From assembly GCA_045106295.1 (NCBI GenBank), contig JBGCEI010000087.1:1-14214 (forward strand): a stretch of 14,214 nucleotides of DNA. The letters are read 5' to 3'. The translations under genes and the position numbers were made by a program. Below, one piece after another: positions 7,039 through 13,974 of the stretch. The stretch is from WTJX01 sp045106295 (GTDB taxonomy: Bacteria; Bacteroidota; Bacteroidia; Cytophagales; JAAEPT01). Below the pieces are notes generated by a model. That model was not told the DNA's origin and did no database searches. It saw only the letters and a list, made by a program, of their open reading frames with translations. Position 1 is the first letter of the stretch; each line of letters starts with the position of its first letter.

Positions 7039-8817
7039 CTAAACCGTTAAGTCATTAGCTTTCACCAAGCCATCAGCTATTCTTCTTCTGATTTCTTTTA
7101 CATTTACTGGCTTCACTTTTGTAAAACGTTTCAGTCCTAGTGACATCATTTTCAGTTCATCTCCTTCAGCAAAAGAAGTAATGGCATCGTTTCCAATTTT
7201 GTTCATGGCAAACATGGCATCGTAGATAAATACTTTTGTCATATCTATATGAGTAGCTGCTGCACCTTCTCCTTTAGTAGCAATTACTTTTTCTGTTCTC
7301 AACACGATAGATTCTGCTTGATACAGGTAGTTAATCATATCAGCTACATTCATCAAGATTTCTTGTTCATCTTGTAGCTTAGCCATTAGCTTTTGAACCG
7401 CTGCTCCAGCTACCATTAAAATAGCTTTCTTCATGTTCTTCACCGCTTTCTTTTCCGCACCTAATACAGAAGTATCTTCGTCTCCCATTTCTGGAATTCC
7501 CATTAACTCTTTCTGAACTGCCATGGCAGGAGTCATTAAATCTATTTCTCCTTTCATTGCTCTTTTCAAGAACATATCTACCGTCAATAATCTATTGATT
7601 TCGTTTGTTCCTTCAAAGATTCGATTGATTCTAGAATCACGGTACGACCTATCCATTGGTGCATCAGCTGAGAATCCCATTCCACCATAAATCTGAACCC
7701 CTTCATCTACTACATAGTCTAACATTTCTGAGCCTATCACTTTCGTGATGGCACATTCAATAGCAAATTCTTTAGCTGCTTCCTGAACTGCTACTTCAAA
7801 AGGTTTTCCTTCTTGTTGTAACGCATGTTCCATGGCACCAATATCTGCACCTGCACGATACATAGAAGACTCTACTGCAAATACACGAATGGCTTGTTGT
7901 GCTATTTTGTATTTAATAGCTCCGAACTCGTTTAGTGACTTCTTGAATTGCTTTCTTTCAGTTGAATAATTAATAGACTGTTGTGCGACTTGTTTTGCTG
8001 CTCCAAGAGTAGCTGCACACAATTTAATTCTACCAATATTTAAAATACCAAAAGCAATGTAGTGTCCTTTACCAATTTCACCTAATAGATTTTCTACAGG
8101 AATTTTAACGTCGTTAAAGAATACTTGTCTAGTAGAAGATCCTTTGATTCCCATTTTATGTTCTTCATTACCCATAGAAAGACCTTCAGCACCTTTTTCT
8201 ACTATGAATGCTGTAAAGTGCTCTCCATCTATTTTTGCGAATACCACAAACACATCTGCAAAACCTGCATTGGTAATCCACATTTTTTGTCCATTTAAGA
8301 CATAGTGTTTCCCATCATCAGTCAATACAGCTTTCGTTTTAGCCGCCATAGCATCAGAACCTGAGTCTGGTTCTGTTAAACAATAACTTGCTTTCATCTC
8401 TCCAGATGCCATTTTAGGTACATACTTTTGTTTTTGTTCTTCTGTACCGAAGTATAAAATCGGTAACATTCCAATTCCTGTATGCGCCATTAGCGCCACT
8501 GCAAATGAATGACCATGCCCTAAAGAAGCACTTGTGTACAATGACGTATTGAAGTCAGCACCAAAACCACCGTAATTTTCAGGAACAGATATTCCTAACA
8601 ATCCAAGCTCTGCTGATTTTTCTAATAAAGAAGGCATCAATCCTTCTTCTAAAGAATCTATTCTATCCAAAATAGGATGTACTTCTTTGACTACAAAATC
8701 TTTACATGTTTGCGCCATCATGTTTTGCTCTTCCGACCATTCTTCTGGAATAAACATGTTTGATGCTTCTAAATCTGAAATAAGGAATTGGCCTCCTTTT
8801 ATGTTGTTATCGCTCAT
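7039..8817 (-). CDS. fadE: Acyl-CoA dehydrogenase, FadE type
   Basis: This FAD enzyme catalyses the first beta-oxidation step, acyl-CoA to trans-2-enoyl-CoA, passing electrons to ETF. The 592-aa product has the acyl-CoA dehydrogenase fold: N-terminal helical domain (about 30-140), the middle-domain signature YCLTEPDSGSDA (145-156), WITNAGFADVFVVF (180-193), the C-terminal helical domain, and GGMGFSADAPMDRSYRDSRI followed by FEGTNEINR, in which E402 is at the expected catalytic-base position. A further about 180-residue C-terminal extension matches the large (near 590-aa) Bacillus FadE/VLCAD-like class rather than 380-aa short-chain enzymes. It is the last gene of the minus-strand operon after fadN and fadA, in the fadN-fadA-fadE order known from Bacillus. 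It ends in TAG 19 bases before a strong bidirectional terminator. Substrate chain length is inferred from class only. Confidence 0.95.
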   Translation of the reverse strand: MSDNNIKGGQFLISDLEASNMFIPEEWSEEQNMMAQTCKDFVVKEVHPILDRIDSLEEGLMPSLLEKSAELGLLGISVPENYGGFGADFNTSLYTSASLGHGHSFAVALMAHTGIGMLPILYFGTEEQKQKYVPKMASGEMKASYCLTEPDSGSDAMAAKTKAVLTDDGKHYVLNGQKMWITNAGFADVFVVFAKIDGEHFTAFIVEKGAEGLSMGNEEHKMGIKGSSTRQVFFNDVKIPVENLLGEIGKGHYIAFGILNIGRIKLCAATLGAAKQVAQQSINYSTERKQFKKSLNEFGAIKYKIAQQAIRVFAVESSMYRAGADIGAMEHALQQEGKPFEVAVQEAAKEFAIECAITKVIGSEMLDYVVDEGVQIYGGMGFSADAPMDRSYRDSRINRIFEGTNEINRLLTVDMFLKRAMKGEIDLMTPAMAVQKELMGIPEMGDEDTSVLGAEKKAVKNMKKAILMVAGAAVQKLMAKLQDEQEILMNVADMINYLYQAESIVLRTEKVIATKGEGAAATHIDMTKVFIYDAMFAMNKIGNDAITSFAEGDELKMMSLGLKRFTKVKPVNVKEIRRRIADGLVKANDLTV

Positions 8818-8873
8818 ACTTACTTATTTAATTTTTTAATTACCTTATTTTATAAAATCACAAAAAACAAACG

Positions 8874-9242
8874 CTAAAATACGCTCTCATTAATCTTATT
8901 AGAGTTGTTGTAAATTGCTGAAAATATTTTCACTAATTCTACTGACTCTTGATACAGTTTAATTCTCTCTTCTTCTAAATTAGTACTTCCTAACACAGAA
9001 ATCAACTCTAACCAGAAGCTACTTTCTTTTGCCTCTTTCTTGCATATTTTAATCCTATATTGAAAGTCCTTTTTACTTAATGCTTCATTTGCTTCTATGT
9101 AATTAGCACCTACCGATCCAGATGATCTTATTAGCTGCTTCCCATCTTCAATATTTGCAATGTCTTTAGAAATTTTTCTTATGAAGACTCTTACTTTCTT
9201 TGCAAACTTTAATGTTCTCTCTTCCAATTCATACTTTGGCAT
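8874..9242 (-). CDS. Four-helix-bundle (S23/23S-IVP family) protein 1
   Basis: This 122-aa protein belongs to the four-helix-bundle family first known from proteins encoded in 23S rRNA intervening sequences. The family core is present: GKQLIRSSGSVGANYIEANEA in helix 2, SKKDFQYRIKICKKEAKESSFWLEL in helix 3, and a fourth helix (EEERIKLYQESVELVKIFSAIY). Function is unknown in this family; related Avd proteins act in diversity-generating retroelements, but none is visible here. It lies between fadA (134-bp gap) and fadE (56-bp gap), on the same strand, and would be co-transcribed. Its leader carries CCAAAAA-like runs directly before the start codon, as the leader of four-helix-bundle gene 2 does. 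It is divergent from copies 2 and 3, so it is not a recent tandem duplicate. Confidence 0.88.
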   Translation of the reverse strand: MPKYELEERTLKFAKKVRVFIRKISKDIANIEDGKQLIRSSGSVGANYIEANEALSKKDFQYRIKICKKEAKESSFWLELISVLGSTNLEEERIKLYQESVELVKIFSAIYNNSNKINESVF

Positions 9243-9271
9243 TTCTCTGGTTTGTTTGTTTTTTGGTTTTT
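9243..9271 (-). repeat. CCAAAAA-type leader repeat before four-helix-bundle gene 1
   Basis: Read on the minus strand, the bases just before the ATG consist of A-runs broken by CC or C (AAAACCAAAAAAC, then AAACAAACCAG). The same pattern, more regular, precedes four-helix-bundle gene 2. It may serve as an A-rich ribosome-loading leader or be a repeat remnant. Confidence 0.4.
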
Positions 9272-9336
9272 ATTTTTTCATCCCACTTTTAGCAAAACTA
9301 AATATTGCATCTTCTAATTTGTATTTAACTAGAGGT

Positions 9337-9364
9337 TTGAAATTTGTAATTTATTATTTGGGAT
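9337..9364 (-). repeat. Heptamer repeat tract (NNNCAAA-like units), minus strand
   Basis: On the minus strand four 7-nt units run ATCCAAA (from 9364), TAATAAA, TTACAAA, TTTCAAA (to 9337). The units TTTCAAA and TTACA(A/G)A are shared with the tract at 5543-5577, in opposite orientation relative to the map. It lies in the spacer between fadA and four-helix-bundle gene 1. Confidence 0.5.
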
Positions 9365-9368
9365 TTTT

Positions 9369-9393
9369 TTTTCGAATTAAAGTAATTCGAAAA
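9369..9393 (-). other. Stem-loop across the fadA stop codon
   Basis: TTTTCGAATTA (9369-9379) and TAATTCGAAAA (9383-9393) are exact complements with a 3-nt loop, and the fadA stop (9377-9379) lies inside the stem. On the minus-strand transcript it is followed by A rather than U residues, so it is not a standard terminator. An mRNA-stabilising or processing hairpin between fadA and the downstream genes is possible. Confidence 0.5.
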
Positions 9394-10555
9394 CCCCTGC
9401 TGCCCCTTGTCCTGTTCCTACACACATAGTTACTAGTCCGTATTTCTGATCTCGCTTTTTTAGTTCGTTGAATATCTGAACAGACAGTTTTGCTCCAGTA
9501 CAACCGAGTGGATGACCTAATGCAATAGCTCCTCCGTTTACATTTACTTTTTCTGGATCTAACCCTAATTCTCTAACTACTGCTAAAGACTGAGAAGCAA
9601 ATGCTTCGTTTAACTCTATTAAATCCATATCACTTTGCTTTAAGCCTGCTAATTTCAATGCTTTAGGAATAGCTGCTATAGGACCAATTCCCATGACTCT
9701 TGGTGGAACTCCTGCTGCTGCATAAGAAACTAATCGTGCAATTGGCTTTAAGCCTAATTCTTTTACTTTTTCACCTGAAGCTAATAATAGAAATGCTGCG
9801 CCATCTGATGTTTGTGAAGCATTACCTGCTGTTACTGTTCCATTAGCTGCAAAAACAGGTCTAAGCTTTGCCATCTTCTCTGGCGTAGTACCTGCACGTG
9901 GACCTTCATCTGTATCTACTACATAGGATCGTGTTTGCCTTTTTTCATTTTCATCGAGATAGGTCTCTTCAACGGTAATCGGTACAATTTCATCTTTGAA
10001 CTTCCCTTCCTTGATAGCATTTACTGCTTTCACGTTGGATTCATGTCCAAATACGTCTTGGTCTTCACGACTAATATTATATTCATTCGCAACTGCTTCA
10101 GCAGTATGTCCCATTCCCCAATAATAGTCGTGATGTGCTTTTGCTACTTCGTAGTTGGGTGCTATTTTCCATCCTCCAAAAGGGATCGGACTCATACACT
10201 CTACTCCTCCTGCTATGATTAGATCTGCCATTCCTGACTTGATCTTTGCATCGGCAATGGCTATTGTTTCTAAACCTGACGAACAGTATCTGTTTACTGT
10301 CATTCCAGGGACTTTGTCCGTATCTAATCCCATAAGTGAGATCATTCTACCTACATTTAGTCCTTGTTCGGCTTCTGGTGTCGCATTTCCTACTATTACA
10401 TCGTCGATGGTATCTTTATCGACTTGAGGGTTTTGCTTCATAATGTGTTGAATCACTTTTGCTGCCAATGTATCAGGGCGTGTAAAACGAAATACTCCTC
10501 TTGGTGCTTTTCCTACTGCGCTTCGGTATGCTGCTACTACAAATACTTCTTTCAT
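9377..10555 (-). CDS. fadA: Acetyl-CoA C-acyltransferase (thiolase), FadA type
   Basis: Thiolase performs the last beta-oxidation step, cleaving 3-ketoacyl-CoA with CoA to acetyl-CoA and a shortened acyl-CoA. The 392-aa product has the full thiolase length and all catalytic elements: nucleophile C91 in NRYCSSGLETIA, NEAFA (316-320), H348 in GGAIALGHPLGCTGA, and C378 in MCVGTGQG. The start ATG at 10555 is supported by the canonical N-terminus MKEVFVVAAYRSAVGK. Position between fadN and fadE supports a degradative role over acetoacetyl-CoA biosynthesis. The start codon is preceded, after five bases, by octamer tract R2. A hairpin covers the stop codon. Chain-length range is inferred from context. 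Confidence 0.96.
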   Translation of the reverse strand: MKEVFVVAAYRSAVGKAPRGVFRFTRPDTLAAKVIQHIMKQNPQVDKDTIDDVIVGNATPEAEQGLNVGRMISLMGLDTDKVPGMTVNRYCSSGLETIAIADAKIKSGMADLIIAGGVECMSPIPFGGWKIAPNYEVAKAHHDYYWGMGHTAEAVANEYNISREDQDVFGHESNVKAVNAIKEGKFKDEIVPITVEETYLDENEKRQTRSYVVDTDEGPRAGTTPEKMAKLRPVFAANGTVTAGNASQTSDGAAFLLLASGEKVKELGLKPIARLVSYAAAGVPPRVMGIGPIAAIPKALKLAGLKQSDMDLIELNEAFASQSLAVVRELGLDPEKVNVNGGAIALGHPLGCTGAKLSVQIFNELKKRDQKYGLVTMCVGTGQGAAGVFELL

Positions 10556-10560
10556 ATTTT

Positions 10561-10600
10561 AAGACTTTTAGATAATTAGATTTTAAGACTATTAGACTTT
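10561..10600 (+). repeat. Octamer repeat tract R2 (five NAGAYYWT-like units)
   Basis: Five contiguous 8-nt units: AAGACTTT at 10561, TAGATAAT at 10569, TAGATTTT at 10577, AAGACTAT at 10585, TAGACTTT at 10593. The tract fills the gap between the fadA start and the next gene upstream. It also contains that gene's stop codon and encodes its last residues (SNSLKI). Confidence 0.7.
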
Positions 10601-11040
10601 TTTTCATTTTCAATTACCTCTATTTGAGGATTGATACTTTTTAGATGTTGAATAAATTCATCTTGCCCTTCTGGCGAAACATAGATTTCGTCAAAGGTGT
10701 TGTAATGAATAATTATTCCATTAGAATCTAAGGCTGGTCTGTCTCCAACAAGTGTTATTTTTTTATGCTTAATTTTTCTTATTGTACTAATATTCACTTT
10801 GTAATTGAAGACTGCAGTTTTCGCTACTAATTCGTTTCCATTTATTACATAAAAGGTATTGAACCATATAGCAAGCAAAACAATAGTTGTAACAAGTCCT
10901 ATCAACGATAAAATAATACCACTTGTACTTAAAAAAGTAATCTGTCTATTTAATAAAACGCAAAAGTATGGAATAACAATGAGCAAGAATAAGCCTACTC
11001 CCATTAGTGTGTTTTTCCTTGATTTGTATTTTTTAGACAT
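10576..11040 (-). CDS. Small membrane protein with bacterial PH-like domain
   Basis: The 154-aa product has a basic N-terminus (MSKKYKSRKN), two hydrophobic helices (about 12-31 and 39-61), and then a soluble domain. That domain begins FYVINGNELVAKTAVFNYKVNISTIRKIK and ends DEIYVSPEGQDEFIQHLKSINP. This order and the ISPxxxxEFIxxL-like ending resemble the bPH_4 (DUF1200) bacterial pleckstrin-homology-like family, with the domain on the cytoplasmic side. Function is unknown. It sits inside the beta-oxidation operon, 47 bases after four-helix-bundle gene 2 and 20 bases before fadA. Its last residues (SNSLKI) and stop are coded by octamer tract R2, so the C-terminal tail is probably not conserved. 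Family call is moderately firm; any link to fatty-acid metabolism is only positional. Confidence 0.75.
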   Translation of the reverse strand: MSKKYKSRKNTLMGVGLFLLIVIPYFCVLLNRQITFLSTSGIILSLIGLVTTIVLLAIWFNTFYVINGNELVAKTAVFNYKVNISTIRKIKHKKITLVGDRPALDSNGIIIHYNTFDEIYVSPEGQDEFIQHLKSINPQIEVIENEKKSNSLKI

Positions 11041-11048
11041 GTTTTTTT

Positions 11049-11096
11049 AAGATTATTAGATTTTAAGACTATTAGATCGTGAGACCTTTAGAGACT
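11049..11096 (+). repeat. Octamer repeat tract R3 (six NAGAYYWT-like units)
   Basis: Six contiguous 8-nt units run from AAGATTAT at 11049 through TAGATTTT (11057), AAGACTAT (11065), TAGATCGT (11073), GAGACCTT (11081) and TAGAGACT (11089). Alternate units match best, giving a 16-nt higher-order period. The tract lies 8 bases upstream of the PH-like gene's start and includes the stop codon of four-helix-bundle gene 2 (11088-11090). Confidence 0.75.
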
Positions 11097-11444
11097 TGCT
11101 ATCTTGTAGTGAAAACTTTTTATCATTTTTTTAATTTCCTCTATCTCTTTCAAGACATTTTCTATTTTCTGTTCAATTACAAACTCAAGGTTCTTAACTA
11201 GAATAATTTGAGTTTCTAATTCATATAAAGAACCTAATGCAATTCTCAGAAAATGACTAAACTCTTTCTCTGACTTTCTAGACGATCCTTCGGCTATATT
11301 AGAAGGAACCGAAACAGCTGAACGGTTAATTTGAGAAACTAACCCAAATTTCTCTGAATCTGGAAGCTGTTTTGTCAAATTATAAATCGTTTTTACTAAG
11401 TCCATCCCTCTTTGCCAAATTAGTAATTCTTTAAACTGGTGCAT
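11088..11444 (-). CDS. Four-helix-bundle (S23/23S-IVP family) protein 2
   Basis: This 118-aa protein is a standard-length member of the S23-like four-helix-bundle family. Visible are helix 1 (FKELLIWQRGMDLVKTIYNLTKQLP), the signature RSAVSVPSNIAEGSSR leading into helix 2, the FSHFLRIALGSLYELETQI helix, and a closing helix (IENVLKEIEEIKKMIKSF). The family probably forms oligomers that bind nucleic acid; no activity is established. It sits between fadN (81-bp gap) and the PH-like gene (47-bp gap) on the operon strand. A regular CCAAAAA leader lies immediately before its start, octamer tract R4 lies upstream of that, and tract R3 overlaps its 3' end, so the whole gene is bracketed by short repeats. 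It resembles copy 3 more than copy 1. Confidence 0.92.
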   Translation of the reverse strand: MHQFKELLIWQRGMDLVKTIYNLTKQLPDSEKFGLVSQINRSAVSVPSNIAEGSSRKSEKEFSHFLRIALGSLYELETQIILVKNLEFVIEQKIENVLKEIEEIKKMIKSFHYKIASL

Positions 11445-11446
11445 TC

Positions 11447-11470
11447 TTTTGGTTTTTGGTTTTTGGTTTT
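11447..11470 (-). repeat. CCAAAAA heptamer leader before four-helix-bundle gene 2
   Basis: On the minus strand three CCAAAAA-type 7-nt units occur in tandem, ending two bases before the start codon. The leader has no Shine-Dalgarno sequence. A degenerate version precedes four-helix-bundle gene 1 at the same relative place. Confidence 0.55.
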
Positions 11471-11475
11471 AATTA

Positions 11476-11523
11476 AGATTATCAGACTCTTAAAATCTCA
11501 TAGTCTAATAATCTTACAGTCTC
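11476..11523 (-). repeat. Octamer repeat tract R4 (six units, minus strand)
   Basis: On the minus strand six contiguous 8-nt units start at 11523: GAGACTGT, then AAGATTAT (11515), TAGACTAT (11507), GAGATTTT (11499), AAGAGTCT (11491), GATAATCT (11483). The tract begins two bases after the fadN stop. Its ends are inverted: 11475-11488 pairs with 11502-11515 at 13 of 14 positions around a 13-nt loop. The arm sequence is nearly that of the pgk terminator. Confidence 0.7.
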
Positions 11524-11525
11524 GC

Positions 11526-13940
11526 TTAGTTCCTAAGCGGTTTCCCTGTTTTCAACATATATTGAATACGTTCTACTGTTTTTCGTTCTCCACAGAGAGA
11601 TAAGAATGCTTCTCTTTCTAGGTCGAGTAAATATTGTTCTGATACTTTAGTAGGTGCTGATAAGTCTCCTCCTGCCATAATGTAGGCTACCTTCATCGAT
11701 AAATGGTGGTCGTACTCTGAAATGTAACCTGCTGCTAGGTAGGAGTTCGCTCCTGCCTGTAACATTCCGAGTAGTTGCTTACCATACACTTGAACATCTT
11801 TTCTCATAATTGACTCAGTATATCCTTGCTCTGCCATTTCAAGTACCGCCATTTTAGCATCGGCAATTTGTCGAGACTTATTCATGGTAATTCCATCCGT
11901 TGTACGCAGTATCTTATTTTCTATGGCTTCTTGTGCTGAAGAAGATACCTTTGCCATAGCAATGCTTAAAAAAGCATTTTGATAATTATTCAATGCTAGG
12001 TCTCCATCTTCAATGGAATCAGAGGCTCTTAAGGTCAGTTCTTTTGTTCCTCCACCTGCTGGAATTAGTCCTACTCCCATTTCTACTAAACCAGTATAGA
12101 GTTCAGCTGAAACTTGTGCTTTATCTGCATGCATAGTCAATTCACAAGCACCTCCTAAAGCCAAATTATGTGGTGCTACCACACACGGAATGGATGAGAA
12201 CCTCATTCTGGTTACTGCCCGCTGAAACTGACGAACCATCATGTCTATTTCTTCAAATTCCTGATCTACTGCATTCATGAGTAACATCGCGAGATTGGCC
12301 CCAGCCGAAAATGCTTGAGTAGCTTCATTAGCGATTACTAATCCGTTGTATCCTTCTTGAGCTATGTCTACAGCTTTGTTTACTCCTGCTAGCACTTCGC
12401 TACCCATGGAATTCATCTTAGAGTGAAATTCAAGGTTTAGAACTCCATCACCTATATCAAATAATGACGCTCCAGAGTTAGACCATACTATTTTATCTTC
12501 CCTTAGATTATCTAGTAAGATAAACTGGTCTAAACCAGGAATGGCTTTATATCCTTTAGAAGTGACATCGTAGTATTGTTTCACTCCTTTTTCTATTCTG
12601 TAAAAGGAGGTATTCCCTGCTTTTACCATATCAGTAACCCAAGCGGCTGGAGTTAGCTTTGCTTCTTCCATCAGGCTCAATACTTTTTCAGCACCTATGG
12701 CATCCCATGTCTCAAAAGGACCGTATTCCCAACCAAAACCTGCACGTAAAGCATCGTCTAGTTTGTATAAATCATCTGATATTTCTGGAATTCTATTACT
12801 GACGTAAGTAAAGAGATCAAGGAATGTTTTTCGGTAGAATTCCCCCGCTTTGTCTTTTCCTGCAATCAATACTTTGAAACGACCTTTTACACTGTCGATG
12901 GTTTTGGTCATCTCTAGTGTTGGAAAGGAAACTCTTTGTTTGTCTTCATATTCAAAAGTAGAAAGATTCAATGCTTGGATATTTGATTTCCCATCTTTCC
13001 CTTTTACTTTCTTGTAAAACCCTTGTCCTACTTTCTGTCCGTACCACTTATTCTCGTCAATTTTTTGTAGAACAGCAGGTAACTTAAACGTATCACGAAC
13101 CTCGTCATTTGGCAGGGCTTCGTATAAGTTGTTCGTTACCTTTACGATGGTGTCATTGCCGACAACATCAAGCGTCCTGAATGTAGCTGATTTTGGTCTT
13201 CCCACTACTGGGCCTGTTAGCTTGTCTACTTCACCTACGGTGAGTCCCATCTCTTCAACGGTTTTTAAAATACTGAGAATGGAATAGACTCCTACTCTAT
13301 TGGCTATAAAGGCTGGTGTGTCTTTACATTTAACGGTGGTTTTCCCTAAATAAAGATCTCCATAATGCATTAGGAAATCTACGATTGCTGGATTGGTCTT
13401 TGGGCCTGGAATAATCTCTAATAGTTTTAAATATCTTGGTGGGTTAAAGAAGTGTGTTCCACAGAAATGCTCTTGAAAATCATCACTTCTACCTTCACTC
13501 ATTTCCTGAATAGGAATACCAGATGTATTGGATGTAACCAATGTTCCTGGTGTACGATATTTTTCTACATCTGTAAATACTTTTTTCTTGATGTCTAAGT
13601 TTTCTACTACTACTTCAATGATCCAGTCAACATGTTTGATTTTAGGAAGATCGTCCGTGAAGTTCCCTGTCTTAACTCTACTGATAAATTCTTTTTTATA
13701 AAGCGGAGCAGGCTTCATTTTACTTGCAAACGCCAATGCAGAATTTACAATTCTATTTTTTACGACTGTATCTTCTAGGCTAAGTCCTTTTGATTTTTCT
13801 TTGTCATCAAGCTCTCTAGGGGCAATATCTAATAACAGTACATCTAGTCCGATATTTGCAAAATGACAAGCTATCTGTGAACCCATTACCCCAGATCCGA
13901 GGACGGCTACTTTCTTTATTTTTCTATTTTTTTGTGGCAT
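11526..13940 (-). CDS. fadN: Bifunctional 3-hydroxyacyl-CoA dehydrogenase/enoyl-CoA hydratase, FadN type
   Basis: This enzyme carries the middle two beta-oxidation steps: hydration of trans-2-enoyl-CoA and NAD-dependent oxidation of 3-hydroxyacyl-CoA. The start is placed at the ATG at 13940 (804 aa, MPQKNRKIKKVAVLGSG). The in-frame ATG at 13973 would add 11 residues coded by heptamer repeat sequence and would overlap the end of the upstream gene. The dehydrogenase part comes first: Rossmann motif VLGSGVMGS (13-21), SNTSG, and GTHFFNPPRYLKLLE with likely catalytic dyad H163/E175, then KDTPAFIANRVG. The C-terminal part is a crotonase domain with AFSAGANL, GGACELTMHAD and LVEMGVGLIPAGGGT, keeping both Glu positions expected of an active hydratase. 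Dehydrogenase-then-hydratase order is that of Bacillus FadN, opposite to E. coli FadB/FadJ. First of the three core fad genes in the operon. Confidence 0.95.
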   Translation of the reverse strand: MPQKNRKIKKVAVLGSGVMGSQIACHFANIGLDVLLLDIAPRELDDKEKSKGLSLEDTVVKNRIVNSALAFASKMKPAPLYKKEFISRVKTGNFTDDLPKIKHVDWIIEVVVENLDIKKKVFTDVEKYRTPGTLVTSNTSGIPIQEMSEGRSDDFQEHFCGTHFFNPPRYLKLLEIIPGPKTNPAIVDFLMHYGDLYLGKTTVKCKDTPAFIANRVGVYSILSILKTVEEMGLTVGEVDKLTGPVVGRPKSATFRTLDVVGNDTIVKVTNNLYEALPNDEVRDTFKLPAVLQKIDENKWYGQKVGQGFYKKVKGKDGKSNIQALNLSTFEYEDKQRVSFPTLEMTKTIDSVKGRFKVLIAGKDKAGEFYRKTFLDLFTYVSNRIPEISDDLYKLDDALRAGFGWEYGPFETWDAIGAEKVLSLMEEAKLTPAAWVTDMVKAGNTSFYRIEKGVKQYYDVTSKGYKAIPGLDQFILLDNLREDKIVWSNSGASLFDIGDGVLNLEFHSKMNSMGSEVLAGVNKAVDIAQEGYNGLVIANEATQAFSAGANLAMLLMNAVDQEFEEIDMMVRQFQRAVTRMRFSSIPCVVAPHNLALGGACELTMHADKAQVSAELYTGLVEMGVGLIPAGGGTKELTLRASDSIEDGDLALNNYQNAFLSIAMAKVSSSAQEAIENKILRTTDGITMNKSRQIADAKMAVLEMAEQGYTESIMRKDVQVYGKQLLGMLQAGANSYLAAGYISEYDHHLSMKVAYIMAGGDLSAPTKVSEQYLLDLEREAFLSLCGERKTVERIQYMLKTGKPLRN

Positions 13941-13960
13941 ATTTTGTATTACGTAATTGG

Positions 13961-13974
13961 TATCAAGTATCAAG
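13961..13974 (+). repeat. TATCAAG heptamer pair
   Basis: Two perfect tandem TATCAAG units lie between fadN and four-helix-bundle gene 3. The original stop of gene 3 (TGA, 13970-13972) falls in them. It is another 7-nt-period tract, with a different unit from the CAAA family. Confidence 0.4.

Noticed and set aside
9160..9429. Plus-strand reading frame of 89 codons opposite four-helix-bundle gene 1
   Set aside because: It is antisense to a recognised family member and to the end of fadA and crosses repeat sequence; no domain or leader supports it.
9935..10579. Three plus-strand reading frames of 71-95 codons opposite fadA
   Set aside because: They are antisense shadows of a conserved thiolase, with Cys/Phe-rich meaningless sequence.
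8874..11444. 23S rRNA intervening sequence
   Set aside because: The S23-like genes lie among fad genes; no rRNA sequence is present.
10561..11523. CRISPR-like array
   Set aside because: Units are only 8 nt, contiguous, without spacers, and no cas gene is near.
13941..13973. Longer fadN start at 13973
   Set aside because: The extra 11 residues are coded by repeat sequence and overlap the upstream gene's end; the family N-terminus begins with the ATG at 13940.
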